This document shows, in pieces, positions 37,628-52,365 of a stretch of DNA of 64,000 nt. Source of the DNA: Tigriopus japonicus (lineage: Eukaryota > Arthropoda > Copepoda > Harpacticoida > Harpacticidae); contig CM021319.1 of NCBI GenBank assembly GCA_010645155.1, forward strand, positions 8,032,618 through 8,096,617, written 5' to 3'. Position 1 is the stretch's first letter. Each line of letters starts with the position of its first letter. The translations under genes were made by a program, and so were the position numbers. A model generated the notes under the pieces. That model was not told the DNA's origin. It saw only the letters and a list, made by a program, of their open reading frames with translations, and did no database searches.

Positions 37628-39617
37628 CTGGAAAACAACACTGGAATATCCGTGAGTCACACTGTCACGGGTTCAAAACTCGGTTCGGTCAACTTCATGT
37701 CACAAATGCAGATGATTCCGAATATCTTCTGGCTCAATAACACCCATTCGACTCGGTTAGACTTCCACACTCGACTGAAGTGAATCCAACCAAAAAGGCG
37801 CCGGTCTTTGGATGAACAACAATTTGTTTCGTTTTTTCTTCACCCAGCTCGTCCAGCGTCCATTGAACAGCAGCCGAAAGCAATCCGCCCGCGAAGCCGT
37901 CTTCTTCTTGTCCCTTCTCCCTTTCGCCACAAAGGAGGTGTTGTTGAGAGGAGGGGGGATGCTTTTGGAATGCGTCGCTCGAGCTCAAGAGTCCGAGGAC
38001 TGAAAGCGTACCGGTAAATGGACGCGCGGATCGCCGTTGGATATCGTGTGGTTGAAAACCAAGGAGATGAGCTTTGAAATATGAGTCGTTATTAAATGGT
38101 TGGCCAACGAAGAGTCAGCCTTCTCGACCGACCCTGAAGAGGACCGATAGGCCTCATGGTTTTCTCTTTCCATTCAGCACGTTGTTCATTTGAACTGGTC
38201 ATTCCCGAAGGATTCGTGAAAGAATCGTGAACCTGGACTATGAATGAGACATGATGATGATGATTTCTGTACTGTATTACATGAGTTCATTGCTTCGTCG
38301 TGATTTCGCCTGCACTCAGAGGGTTCGATACGATCTTGGGGAGGGGGAAAATAAGAGAAAAGGCAGACGAAATCGTACATACGGAGCCATGTCAGGAATG
38401 AGACAAGAAGGGGGTTGTCGGTGAATGAATGAGAGAAGCTGGGCATTACTAGGGATTCATGCCTCACTTGACCGGAAATGTAGATATCAGATGATGTTTG
38501 TACCTTAGCAAGAGAATGGCAAATGTGGCCCTTTAAAGACCATTTTCTATGGTCGGACTGACTGACAATTGATGGACCCTTGAATTCGAGCTAGGGTTTC
38601 ATGTGTCAAAGCTTCGCTAGCCCGAAAACGGACGCCTTTTAAGCGAGAACTTGAACCACCACTTCTACCATTTCAATTCTAGACATGTCAGATATGTTAT
38701 CGAATGGGTCTCTGTATATCCGAATATTGGTTACCGAGGAACAGACCATCCATATGTGTTAGTGTGGCGGGTGCCTTAGCCGCTATTTAGTACTGCTCTC
38801 TCTATCTCCCCTCATTGTACTACAGTATATATATAGTAAGTGGGCGAAAGAGTGAACGGAGAGAAAGAAATGGAAGGAAACCCCTTTGGAGATTGATGGG
38901 ATCAAGCCAAGAACAAACAGTCTGCTGTCTTGGATGGGTGTGCAACGAGGAAGTGTATTACCAATCCCTCCTGGCGACCCTTTCTGTCATTGAACAAATG
39001 ACTTTTCTTTGCTCTCTTCACTAAGTGAAGTCAGTCTTGCATGCACACACATGCACATGGACATGCATGAACAGCACACATACGACGTACATACATAGAT
39101 GTTTCTAGGTATACCTACCAGTTCGAAGCCCGCTTACGACTCATCAATGCACGTTGCTGCACCCTTTTGTATTGATGAAGTTAGTCTAGTAGGGGCATTA
39201 CTTGTGCATGATGTCCACCCATGTGTTGTAAAATCGAACACACACACAGACGGACACACGCTCAGGAGAGCAAACAGTGAGCATTGAATGCACTGGAAGC
39301 CTTGTCTTTTGGCCTCCATGTTCATTGATGTCTTGTTGTCTGACATCCTCATGCAAGCCAAGAACCGCACCACCACCAATGAAGGGTGGACCTGGATATG
39401 GACATGGAAGTGGGTGGACAGTCAAGTCTTTGGCTTGGCATGCCTTCCCAGAGGGGGTGGGTGGAAGTAGGGGGTGGAAGCTCATGCAGAGGATCAAGTA
39501 CACGAGCGAGGTGGATTACGAATAAATAGGAAAATACCGGCGACTCTGTCTTTAACAACACGTGAAACTCTGAAGGGTTCAATAATGTATAGTTCTGCCA
39601 TCAAATTTTGCCGCAAG

Positions 39618-39666
39618 GGATCGAGCCAACAACCTAAAAAGAGGAACCCTTCTCTATCCCGATTTG
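39618..39666 (-). pseudogene. Weak tRNA-like remnant
   Basis: On the minus strand CAAATCGGGATAGAG (39666-39652) resembles a D-arm and GGCTCGATCC (39627-39618) resembles a B box at about tRNA spacing. The stems are poor. This is the weakest of the tRNA-like sites. Confidence 0.2.
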
Positions 39667-42600
39667 GTTGTAAGTCGGTCCCTTTTATTCCCTTTATTAA
39701 CCGACGGGTTCTGGCCTTATTTGCTTTTCTGGAACCTAATTGCACTGTATTGTGGATCCTTCTTTCCTGGTTGCTCCACATCAACCCTCTTGAAAGCTCC
39801 CCAATCTGAGTATTGGTACCAAACAAGAACCAACCCCTTCTTTACTGTTAAGTGCATGGGTTCCGTTTTGTTATTGGGACTTTCGTAAATCGTTATTGCT
39901 TGTTTGATGCACGCTTTGGCCCAAGAGAAACTGCAATGGACACGAAAACCGGGTTCAAATGAGGATCCACAACGAGAAAGGGGAAGGTTTGGCTTACCCT
40001 CTCCTCATACTAACCCTTTTGAGCAGTTAGCAATGATTGTTTTGCCTAGGTTGAGTTTATTTTTTCAGGTTCTCCACATTGTAAGTCAGTCCGAGGAGCA
40101 GGTGTGAGGATTCTCAAATCGTTCTTGGAAGGGTGAGTGTTTCTTTTCTTCACTTCAAGCCGAGTGCATCAAGTTCTTTGGGCTTGATCCCGTTCATATT
40201 TATTGAATGGGATCGCTCGTGTTTGTTTGGTTCGGCCGAAATTGAGTTCGAAATTGGAGGCCAAGATTCATTTGGACCCATTGGCGATGCACTTGTTTTG
40301 GTGCTGAACTTGTCATTGCATAAAACAACAGACTGTCCCAACAGTGTGCTATGAATTGCAAGAGTTCGCCTACTGCTCTATGTGTACTACAGTCGAATGA
40401 AGGGATGGTGGTGCACTCGAGAAAATTATTGCTTACTCCGGGGAGAATTAAATTAGACTTTTGCAACTACAGTGAATTGGCTTTACCGCCACCGTCAACT
40501 CACTGAGCCAATTTCATTTCAAGAGACCAACCATAAATTTGAAGGCCATTCCAAGGACCTCGGTGTCCAAGTTGAACTCGTGACAAACGTGACTCCCAAG
40601 ACCCCAGTGAATGGATCGGAGAAGCTTTTGCCAAGGCCTTTGGATTAAAACTGATGAGAGTTCCAAATGGAGCCACTTCAAAGCAAAGTGAAATCAAACC
40701 GAGATTGGTTCAACCACGGTATAAAGCAACTGCTTCTTTGAACAAGTGATTTTTGTCATTTTTTGTGTTAGTAATTTGCTTCACTTTTGTCATTCGTTAA
40801 AAGTTATGTTACGTATGATAACCTAATCAAGTCATATTTTTGACGCTGATTGTTGATGGTTTTAAATTCTGTAATTTTTTTGCAGAGAATACAAAAACAA
40901 TGAGCGATCGGGTTTAGTTCGTGTTCCTTCACAGATGTGCGAGTATCGTTGTCGAATTGCCCACCCTTTTGAAACAATTACCTTGTGAGATCTTATCGTG
41001 TCAGATAATCAGTAATATCAATTTCTGAGAGGTAATGGAGTTGTTTCACTTTCTTTCTTTCTTTCTCTCTTCCTCCCTATAGTAAGAGTGGCTGCTCAGC
41101 CGTTCATTCATTTGTCGACTTTGGTTGGCGCAGCTCTTTTCCCCCTCACCACCAGGTTTGACTTCTCATCCTTCGCCAACTGTGCAATAATAATGAGCTT
41201 AAGGGTTCGTAAACATGCAAATATGATTTATCGTGGGACATGTCCAGCTCCGTGAACGGCAAAAATGTGCTCACATATTACAACATAGGAACAAGAAAGA
41301 GGATGGATGGATGAATGGCTCGCACAAAGGCCCCCAAAGCCTAGTTAGCTCACTCACCTTCTTCCTTGTTCAGTTGGGTTCACTTTGGAGTTACTACGTA
41401 GGTGGTGTGAGCCAAATGGTTCTTCAACACGAAACCAACGCAATATGGTCCCCTTGATGTATGTGAGTAGGCTCAAATTTGGAACAAGTTCCATTTCCAG
41501 AACAAATTAAAAACTGCATTGCCCTTTGAGTGAGCTAACGGGCTTCATAAAATGAAACGGAACAACGGTCCGTTTGAGGCTATATTTATGACCACTTGAT
41601 GATTGAACGAGAAAGACCCACTTGCCTCCCAAGTGTTTTTGTCCATTTTTGAACCATTCGTGGACCTTAAATTGTCGCGACAAAGCTGTCAAAAACTCAT
41701 CACTCACAGCAGTGACGAAATATGAATTAAAACCCAATCTTTCTTGGATGAGGACCGCCTTGTATTTCCCCAAAGATCCAGTTTAATATGAAATCTAGAT
41801 TGACAATCGACGAAAAATCTACGAGAAACCCATTTATGTATCCACGAAACATATAATAGGAATAGCCTCTTTACTAAAGCTATCAAACACTTACTTAAAT
41901 TGCTTTTAAAACCAGCAATGTCCAAAACACACGAAAAATGCCATTCGAGCAGTGTTTGCTCACATTGTTCCACTTCCTATCACTTGATTCTTTCGAAAAC
42001 ATGAAATTTGAGTTTTTCATGATGACTATCCGCTTGTCAAAAGGTAACCAAGGCACATATCGCATGGTTAAAATTTCATGAACGAAAGATAAGCAATTTG
42101 GCACAAATTATTGACAGTTACGTGACAACGCACAGTAGTTTTTTGTTGTTCCAGAAGTTATTCAGAACTTGCCATTACAAAGCAAACTCATTCCATATCC
42201 GAATCCTTACAAAAAGAAATCCTGTTCAATGTCAAGGATATCCCAAAGTCAGGGTTCAAGTTGGTCTTGTGGTTGGCGCTTAAAAGCTAACCACGTGTAG
42301 TCATTAATATCGTGGTGGTTGCAGGAGTCACGATAAGAATTGGTTTACCCGAACTGAAAGGAACAGATTTGAAATTTCGTAATGGAATACATAATTTGAT
42401 TGATCCAAATGGAATGGACCCGTTCTCCCTTGACGGTCGTGTATCTTCAGTCTACCTTTCAGGGTTTTCCAATTTGAATAATTGAAAAGTCGTGAATTTG
42501 AATTTGAAAAGATGGCACTTAGTGTCATCATGTGTCAAAAGAGAGAGAGAACGAGCCTTCAACACTCGAAAAAGAGCTCTTAGGGAACAACAGTAAATGG

Positions 42601-43602
42601 AACCAATGTGAGTTGAGTGGAAGCACCCATTTCCGAGTTTGATTGTCACATATTCGGAACATTGTGTTAGAATGAATTCCATTTCGTTTCTTTATCGACC
42701 TTTAAACTATGGCATTTTTATGTTCCTTCCTGATCTTGGAACTGTTTGAGGAAGTGATTTACCCATGGAACTTGGGCTAACGTTCATGTACTGCACAATA
42801 GTAGTTATAGATCAAGTGAAGGCAAAAACCAACTGAATTATTGCTTGTTCCCAAATACTATGCCCTTTGATCTGGAACTGCTAGAACACTGGAATACGAA
42901 AAAGGGGAACAGCAAAAAACTGGGAACCTACATTGAGACCCATTTCGATCACGGAAAACTCCACGGTTGGGGATCGTTAATGCAATTGAGTAAAATAGGA
43001 TTTTGCACAAAAACACTTTCAATCCCACTGATTTGACACTCAATTACATGAATGCTCTAGACGGCTTGAAACTTCCCTCTTGATTTTGTCGTTTCCACCC
43101 GGGTTGAGAGTTCCTTTCACAAAGTCGTGTTCATATCTCGATCAAAGAAAGAAGGTGAAGGGATAAGTTAGATGGTTCACTTTTTCGTTACCTTGAAATA
43201 TAGCTTTTGAAAGCGAGTTGCAAAAGTATCGAGGAAACGTTGGTAAGGTAAAGGAAACCAAGTGGAATGGTGGTGGTTGGTGTAACCTTGTTCTATTCTT
43301 ACTAAGCACACAAAAGAAGAGAAAGAAGAGGGACTGAGCCAAGAGAAGAATTATTAGCTTCTTTCATTTTTTGCTCATTTTCTCATTTTGCCCCCTTTCC
43401 AATGTTTATCCCGCTCAAAGAGTAGCTAGAGAACGAGAAAGATAGTGGATCGGTTTTAATTTCCCTTTTTGTGGGGTTGGAGCTCATTTGCTCAAGAGCA
43501 CCAAGGAGGTTCCCATTTTCGACGTAGAGGACCCACCGAATAAGCCTTTGGGTTGGCCAAATCGCCAAGAAAGGCTCCTTTTTTCCCTCTTAGTAGGGGA
43601 GA

Positions 43603-43651
43603 GGATTGAACCTTCGGTATTACAGACCTGCAGCAACTCTCCAACTGAGCG
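43603..43651 (-). pseudogene. tRNA-like remnant
   Basis: On the minus strand CGCTCAGTTGG (A box, 43651-43641) is followed by GGTTCAATCC (B box, 43612-43603). The spacing of 39 bases is slightly shorter than a normal class I tRNA. The stems are imperfect, so a functional tRNA is unlikely; a decayed copy or SINE fragment fits better. Confidence 0.4.
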
Positions 43652-46600
43652 TAGATGTATGTACGTACAATGGGATTAGGTTCTGCGGAGAGACTTATCA
43701 AGATGGGGTGGGTTTCTCGGATTGGCTCAGCTTTTTTCTTCACCTCTGGTGCAAAACGTGAAAACATCTTCCTTAAGAGCAGAGAAGGCCTGCAACTGGC
43801 AGGTCTTCTTTGGTTCTTTTTCAGCCACTCTTGACGTACTCTGTGTCAAAAGTTATGCCGCACCCTGTGTCGTAAGGGAAATGTGAAGACGTTAGTTCCA
43901 TTTCTTGTCTCTCAGCGATTCAGTATTGTGGACCTGTCAAGAAATCAGTTTCTGAATGCAAGATATGAAGCATGAACGAAGCTCTTGAGTAATTTGGAAC
44001 AAATAGGGCGCTTTTCGGAAAAGTTCCCTGGAACTTTCCAAAGTGGAGGAGGCACCTTGGGAAAGAGAGCCTCCTTGATCATCGTAAAATGAGAAAGATT
44101 GCATTCACTCATGCAACATGTTGTTGCAAGGACCAAAGTTTCGCAAAAAAAAGTTCACATACATTCAAAGGATATCTTAGGAGAAGATGTTAGCTCGTGA
44201 AATGATGAACCATCTTGAACTCTCTAAGGCTGAATTTTTGGCTTTCAGTTCCCAACCGGATTGATAAATCTGGTTCCCTCTGAGACCAATATCTCACTCT
44301 CCAGGCATTTGATCGACCATTGGATGATCTCAGGTGATTCTGAAGCTCACGTCTCGCGTGTCAAGGGAATATATTGAATGCGGTCTGGATAAGTCAAGTC
44401 TAGACAGTATAAATGTATCGACAAATTAGTGTTACATTGCACCTTTACTTCACATTTTTATGTAAGTTGCCTAAATTAACAGACTAGGCAATTCAGTGTT
44501 ACAGTATTTGTGTGTTAAAAAACCTCTCCGTCTTATAGTCCTCAACATCAATCTAAAAGGGTGGTTGAAGGTATCAAAGATAAAACAGATATTGGTTCCT
44601 AATTCACCAAATATGTTCTCCCGTCCACGCCTTTGATCAATTTTTACAGGGTTGTCAAATTTGAAAATCAAATACTAGCCGAAAACTTGCTCTAGATGTT
44701 TGAATTAATGCTTGTCACTTTTATTCTCACCACCAAAGCTAATTTAAGGACTCTTGTTGGTATAGAATATTCTTTTTGATAAGAACCTTTCCAAAAAGTT
44801 AAAAAGCGCTTCCTAATTTTATCCCACCTAATGGAAGTGCCAAAGTTTAGTGACGCTAATTGGTAACAACCCTGTTCCCAATCCACTTTTCTTAGTACAC
44901 GAGTGCATGCGTTCCAAGAGTCCATGAATGCATGTGCCAAGAAGACGTGTGTGAGGAACAATGATTAAGCTTAGAAAGTCTCAAAAGCTTTAGAACATGA
45001 CTCCTGTTGGGATATACCTCGTCTGGGTAAAAGTGTACAATTTCGGAGACCTCATCCTTCAACAAAAGTTGTGGGTTTATTTCCCTGGATAGCGCGTCAA
45101 GGTTCCATTAAAATCCCTTGGAAGGAGCATGCCAAACTCTCATGATCACCAATAATTGCATACTTTTGCTTTCCCTCACCACACTTGTATTTTCACACCA
45201 AAAAGTGAATCAGGCTTTACTTCGCTTTTCTGAAAACTCTCTTCAACATCAAAGAATTAACCTTTATAGTGTGTAAAAACCGACTTCAATAAAGCTTTGC
45301 GGCTCAAGGGACGACGACCAGTTTTGAAAAAAAGTCTGGCTGGCGTTCCATGAAGGATTTTCGCTCTCTGTTTGGCTTGTAACGACACACTGGAGAACAC
45401 TTGATTGGTCTCAAGTCTCCTCGATCCTCACCAACCACCTCAGCTTCTTCCACTCACCTTCATTGGTTTGTGATCCGAATGTGTGATCCATGGAACCAAC
45501 AATCTTGTGGACCCTCGCCATCCAAACTATGACTGAATGTGAAGGAAATTTGGCAATTACGTTCCCTTCGGTGAGAGTTTATCTTGTTTGTCAACATGAT
45601 TTATTGCTCCCCATAACTCCCATGATCAAGTTTAGATATGTAGAATGTGGAGAGCATAGTTCAGGATTTGTAACCTTGAACCCATAAAAGAGATTCTTTC
45701 TGGAAAGTGTTTTATCGAATTTCTGTGAGCGGAAAAACGAAACAGATGCGCCAAAATCTGGAACAAGCTCGTCAAGCAGAGGAAACAGAAATGGAACAGA
45801 TCCATGTCCGAGGAAGGTTGGAAGCTATTCCATCATCCCCAATAAAAGGGAACTTTGGTCTGATTACGGCAAATGTCATTAGCATTGATGTTTTGAGCTT
45901 TTGGCAAGGAAGCAAAAAAAGAATAGGCTTGGCTTTCCGTTTGACCAGGAAGAGAATCAGAAAAAGGGAAAAGGGGGAAAACAAATCGAATCAAAGAGGG
46001 CCCTCAAAGCGTTCCCGATCTTTTTAAGGACTAAAATTCATTCCTCGAGTTGCCGTTTAAGGACATATGCAAATTGTCTTACTGTCTTCTTTTGATGATT
46101 CATGCCATTTCGCTGGCACATCTTCGGTATTTGTTGGTGGCCAATGACATTGGCCCAAACCATTAGTTATTGCGTTTTCTAAAGAGCATTGGGTGAAATT
46201 CGACAGAGTTCATCTCGGAAAGATGAGATTGATCTGGACAAACAGGAGAAATTACTTTAATCGTTACTCTTGTCTACTCCACTCACAACAAGTTGGTTTT
46301 CTCTTCCTTTGATCGAGAGTTTACCACTTCAACCACCAACCAACCAACCCACATATGTAGAAAGACGTTTCAGAATTGCTTTTGAAGTAAATGAAAGATG
46401 GAGAGATTAGGTCTCTTTGACAAAAATGCCGCCGACAGCGACAGCCACCAACTCCAAAAGTCATTTGTAATACTTCTCTTTGACACATGTTCATCTGTTT
46501 ATCTGAGCAGCGAGTCAGTCTCTCCCTCTCTCTCCTTCTCTCTGAATGGCATTGGTATGCAACCATGGTTAATTGGCAGCTTCAGTAGTCCATTCCACAA

Positions 46601-47362
46601 TGTCCTTGGTATATAGTTGGAGCTGCTCGTTTGGTCGATTGGTTGGTGAGCTGACATTCGAGGAGATGTGCGAAAATGCGGGTTGAATGGATGGAGGAAT
46701 GAGTGCGAGGTAGATAGATCTCTTTTGGAGGCGAAGTGATGATCAGCAGGTTCATGTTTTTGAGCACCCAGGATCATTAACTGGCATTGTGGAGGAAATG
46801 ATTCACGCTTCTAATAATAGTGTTCCCTACATCAATGAACCCGTATCAGAAAACCATTACGACACGCTTGATTCACAAGGAGGACTCGAACCCAAATGAA
46901 CTTTTCGTACAATACTTGCAATATGTGGGTTTTTTTGGGGGGCCAGAAAACAGCGAGTCAAGACAAATTGCGAACTCATCCTCCATTGAAGTAGTTGAAT
47001 GGTCTTCAAATGGTAAAATTGACTCTTATCATATGGCCCTATCCCTCAAAAGGAATACAGCATAACTAAACTCTTGAACAACTAAGAAGTCATTCATTAA
47101 GCCAAAAGGCATCCATAAACAGCTCATTGCCATTTGTTGTTGTCGTTATCAATATCTTCTCCCTGATCATTGATCATTCATGGCGTTTGATGACGACAGC
47201 TTCATAGGTCTTGTCCCTTGGAACCTCCTGCAGAATCGTTCCAAACCAAATCAGTCACTTTTCCCATGGAGCTTGCTCACTCATTCTCAAAGGGGTGCCG
47301 TGAATGAAGTGTACCTTTTCTCGGGGGTGGATTCTTTTGTCATCACATCCTTTCGGAAAGAG

Positions 47363-47389
47363 CACCACCACCACCATCACCACCACCAA
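47363..47389. repeat. (CAC)n simple repeat
   Basis: About nine CAC units with one CAT interruption. Confidence 0.75.
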
Positions 47390-50300
47390 AGTGTGTTTTT
47401 CCAAGTGAATCCAGGACCAGGCGAGTGACATCAACCATCGTGAACTTCTCTTCATTCAACGTATAGCGAGAGGGTTGAACGTAGGGTCGACCTAAAAACG
47501 GGGGTGCTGCTTGTCAGAGAACGATTAATCTTCCTGAGTTGAATTGGAATGGCGGCTTAAGCTTCCGAAGAAGACCGAAAAGAAACTCTCCGAAAAATCC
47601 TGGCTTTTTGAACCACGGCGATGAGAACTAGTCAGATGTCATTTTTTGTGTAACGCAAGAGCAAGACTGCAAATTGTACTGTTGGCCACCAATTGGCCTT
47701 AATTAAAGACCTCAACAGTCAGGTTTTATACGTATGGATGGGCGTGTGTCATTCGATATTGTGATGAATTGTCTTCATGAAATGGCTTTCTCAATATCGT
47801 AAATCTACTCGGAAAGTCACAATCGTCATTGTTCTACAGTTTTCGGACTTGTTGTAATGCAAGGATCTGAGAAATTTATGTGCGTTCACTTTTAACGAGG
47901 TTGATCGCACATGATTTTGTTGGTTGATTGGAGTACTTTCGGCGACTGGTTGACTCGCTGGTTCGTGTGGAACGCCCACTTCCACCTTATGATTATGTTT
48001 CTAAGCTTGTTTAGGATTAATGCGACATAATCAGCATTTATGGTTGCAAACCTGGCCTCGTCCGCCATGAACCCTTTCATTTCAGGAAGGGCAAAATGGG
48101 AACTGGAGAGATGAAATAAATGAGGGGGAGTCTCAAAATACCGTTCAAATTACAGACATCCACGAGTCCTACTACATTTCTACTACCTTGAGTGCACACA
48201 CCAAGCTCAGTTTGTAACAAGATGTGCGAAACGGGAAGCCAATCCCACTTCCAAGTCCTATTTGTCGTCGTCGTCATCGTCGTAAGTAACTCAGAAGCGA
48301 TTATTGCAATTCCTTTGTGGGCCTCAAACCCATTTTCACCCTTCGTTCTACGTCTGAACCCGGACGGATCGATCTTCAAAGGGTGTCTGAACTGTCAAAG
48401 TGTTGAATTCTTGGTCAAAATCTGCAGTCTGCCCGAATCTGGGAACCCCGTTCTTTTGCTGTCCTGTTGACTTTTTGTGTTGTACGAGGATGCCGTTTGA
48501 TCTGTCTTCACATGGAAAGTTTGGAAAATTCCGGAATGTCACCGATTGTTTGCTTTGTTCCTGCTGTGACAACAACAGAAACTCGAGTCGACTTGGAATG
48601 TCAATCCCCACTCCAAAGTACTCAAGAAGAACTTTGTTGGGGATGGTGGTGGTGGATGTTGAAGACAGAAAGGAACTCACCGTTTCTACAAGGAAGGGTC
48701 GAAGAAGAACTTGGAATTATGATAAACACGAGAACGCCTTCAGACTTGCTTCTACTCGCTGATTACGCGTGGACCAATTTCTAATATCCACCTTTCTCGA
48801 TGGATGGAATGCGTCTATTTCTGGCTTTGACCGATACTCGAGGTGAAAACCGACGATTAACGTGATCCAATGTGCAACTTTTTCCATCAAACTCATTAAA
48901 TTACAGGCTTCCACTAGGTTGGTTAGTTAGTTGGTCACACGATCGGGTCCGTCCCCCACTTTGCCCCACAATTTTTTGTAGTGTTGGCATGCCAATCCGA
49001 AGAGCAACTATCAGGTGTCAAACATTTCTTCGCCTCGTTTCACTTTATATTTCTCCGGACATGGCGAGGTATGGTAATTATAGTAACAAGCCATAAAACA
49101 GTCTATTAAAAAAAGGTTGCCCGGTCCTTGGTCATTTCCTCAATGGAACGAGACTGAACTAGCAAGGGTTTATGTTCACACATATTTTTGAGTGGTCATT
49201 GGACACACACAAGCTACAATTTTTTAATAAAGCTGAGAGTATTATTACTGAAATTTATTCTTATATATTACTGCAATGAGCTTGTTATTTGCAAATTGTG
49301 TAAACACAATATGTGTATAGCTAAAATTAGATCAGTATTGTTTGACGCTTCATGAGGCACAAGTGAATGCAAAACTGAATAAAAATCGAGGTAAGTTTAG
49401 GATGTTATTGGTATTATCATTATCATTATCATCATCCAGAAGCCATTTCATGGGACCTGGTTTAGCTCGATTGCATGAGGGATAGCGTTTCTTCAGGATC
49501 GCACTCGCTCCAAACTAGGGTGGAAGCCATTAAATCCCGGTTATTACACCTTCTTTTTGGCTATAGGAATCCTTTTGTGAACGAGAGTGTATACAACACA
49601 CAAGAGAGCATGCAACTCATAATAATGGGAAATGGACCTTCTACGGGCGTCCAAGTAAGTATGTACATGCGTTATGTTCTGCACAAGAGGAATTTGATCT
49701 CAAACCCAAATGGTATCATGAAATCCGATTTATTGGAGTGATCTTTAAAGCATTATGCAAAATCAAGCTCTAAGGTTTTTATCAATTAACAAGTAAAAAA
49801 GATTTCAGCATAAGAATGAAAATGTTGATCAACTGATTATCAAACATTCTGCGACAAAGCTCATATACAGTTTAGTGCATAATCATTGTTTGTCAGCAAA
49901 ACAGAACAGGTAAAATTTACCATCTGCTTTTTTTGAACAAGTGCAACCCTAGTCGTTCAATAATATCCAAATATACACAAGTCGTTACAATTTTTTTAAA
50001 TCGGAAACCAAAATGCCGAATCCGTCCAGGATTGGACTTTCTTACAAAACCAATTCGTTACATCAGGTAGTATATATCAACATTCCCGTTTTTTTGGATT
50101 GCCCCTCGTAGACAATATGGCATGGCATGCGGGCCTTGGACATTGAAACTCTTGGTTTGGAAACGCCTTGACCCTTTTTCGAAAAGAAGGGGATTTAGCC
50201 AAGACAAATTAGAGCCATTGCTTCAATCTCATTGAGGCGAGCAAACACACACACATACACTGCGGATTATTTTTTATGCTATTTTTTTATTTTTCTCCTC

Positions 50301-50492
50301 AAAACTGCGTTTTTGCGGCCGTCCTCAGCTTGTCAGCTACTTTGAAGTTCGACAAGATAGATTATGACGAATCATTTTCATCATTTGTCTCGAAGTTTTT
50401 TGGTTATTTCCTAGCACTTGCTACTTGCGAAAGCAACCCCGTTTTCTGCAATCGCTGGCGGCTCAAGCAAAAAACAAACGGCGCAGATTGCA

Positions 50493-50524
50493 CCAACCAA
50501 CCAACCAACTAACCAACCAACCAC
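50493..50524. repeat. (CCAA)n simple repeat
   Basis: CCAA units with one CTAA interruption. It is the complement-type partner of the GGTT array at 26.4 kb. Confidence 0.8.
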
Positions 50525-51052
50525 CTGATTGGACAGGGGGAAAATGAGGGCCAATTTTTTTCCCTGCCTCGTCTGAGCCAACCTTTAATGAGATTACTTC
50601 ATTCCCGGCCATGATTTGAAATTGAACATTGAACATTTGATCGCAGTTCCCAGGTTTGAAGCACCCACCATGTACTACTTACTATTTGGAAACCAGTTGA
50701 ATCAGTCAACCAAGTTTAACTCGATTCGTTGCGCGACGGTTTCCAAATGCTCAGAGTTGTTTGTGAATGTTTGCTTTGGGGAGTGATGATATTACGAAAA
50801 CCATTTCATTTTAGCAAATACCTTCTGGATCAAGTTTGAAGAGCATGAAGCATGTAAATGCTTCTTTGGAGGGTTTAGATTGATGGATAATGAAAGGAAA
50901 TGTCACAAAGTTGATTCCTTGTTGTTCGAGTTGAAGTTATCGCAATCAAAATGTTTGCCATGTTGAAATTGCACCACTTTGACGAGCTACACACTTCATG
51001 TTGGATCGGATGAAGGCAGGAAATTAAAACCTTTATCTTACTTGATCTCAAC

Positions 51053-51072
51053 GAGAAGAAGAAGAAGAAGAA
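51053..51072. repeat. (GAA)n simple repeat
   Basis: Six to seven GAA units. Confidence 0.7.
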
Positions 51073-52365
51073 GCTGTTGTTTCTGGGATTGTTGCTAGCT
51101 TGTTTTGATAATTGTCTTTTGACACGAAAGACTCGTTTTTGCGCTACATGCTTGACATTCCGTCAAAGCGACAAAAACGACAAGAACCAGCGAATTTTTT
51201 GGCAAGACTATTTTTCAACGACAAAAAAATTACCCTCCCTTTCAGATGTGCTGGATAGGTATGAGTAATTGTTGTGATCTGCGCATAATGTGATTTGGAA
51301 ACCACATTCTCTACCAACACACAAGCTCCATTAAATTCAATCGTGCGACATGAAGATTGAGCACTCATTCTTCCCACATGCAAATGCACCCATTTTGTCG
51401 ACCGTAGAAGAAGCCCCATACTACATAACTTGCCAGTTTTTCTTCCCCTCTACTGCTTACTTGCTTCTTCTTCTTTAGGTTGGGAAAATGGACTTTCAGG
51501 AACGACGAAGTAAACGGGTGATCAGGGCTACTTTAACAAGCCATCCATCTTCTTTTATGAAACAAACAATTTGTCACCTTTCTTCTTCATTCTTTGGCTC
51601 GTCGATGATTCTCAGCGTCCAACGAGGAAAAATTGAAGCGCTTTATCGTTCGGTGAAACAGAATTTAAAAAAGTTTCTTCTAAATATCAACCTAAAAACA
51701 TTCTAGAGCCCATCGTTTTTGGAAGGGGAACAAGAATCCAAATGTCCTTGGCTCAATTGATGTTTGACATTCAATCGAACATGACCAAGATCTATGATTG
51801 ATGGCCAGTACTTTCATTAGGTATAGAGAGCTTTAAGTGGACCCACGGGTTCGACGAAGAGGGGTGAAAAAGAGCCAGAAGAGCTTCACTCATGGGGAAG
51901 GAGATTGGGGAGGCTTTAACTATGATGGATTGGCCACCCTGGCTATTTTCAGGCAGACGATGTCGTGGATTCCAGGGTGGCCCGCTTGTTCAATTGGGGT
52001 GTAATCCCATATGGCATGGATCTCATGGCTTGAATGATGGTATCGGAACACCAACGACCTGGAAAAATGACGGGGTGTTAACTTTCCAGCCATTGGGGAC
52101 ATCTTGAACACACACATTCAACCAGATGAGTCCTCCCCTTGCTTTGCAGGTCCTTTTTACCCTGTTCAATGCTCTGTATAATCGATTCCAGCTACTCGAG
52201 TTATGGAAGCCCTTTCGAACTCGCCCTTGACCATGGCATAGAAAAAGTGATCCTTTTGTAAACCAAGTAGGCTTGTCAGGTACTGTGCATTCCAAGTGTA
52301 AATAGGTAGTAGTAGCTATCGTCAATTCCCGTAATCGAGTGCTCGTTCTTAATGATTCTCTTCAG

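Larger units (their letters stand above)
37628..52365. other. Stretch without a supported gene, upstream side of the main gene
   Basis: It may hold the promoter and non-coding first exon(s) of the minus-strand gene, which I could not find. Two places have several long overlapping frames on both strands (39.3-39.8 kb and 48.2-48.8 kb). None shows a recognisable domain, and antisense frames of similar length argue for base composition rather than coding. Confidence 0.55.

Noticed and set aside
46880..46895. GGGTTCGAGTCC, a B-box sequence on the minus strand
   Set aside because: No A box or foldable arms at tRNA distance upstream.
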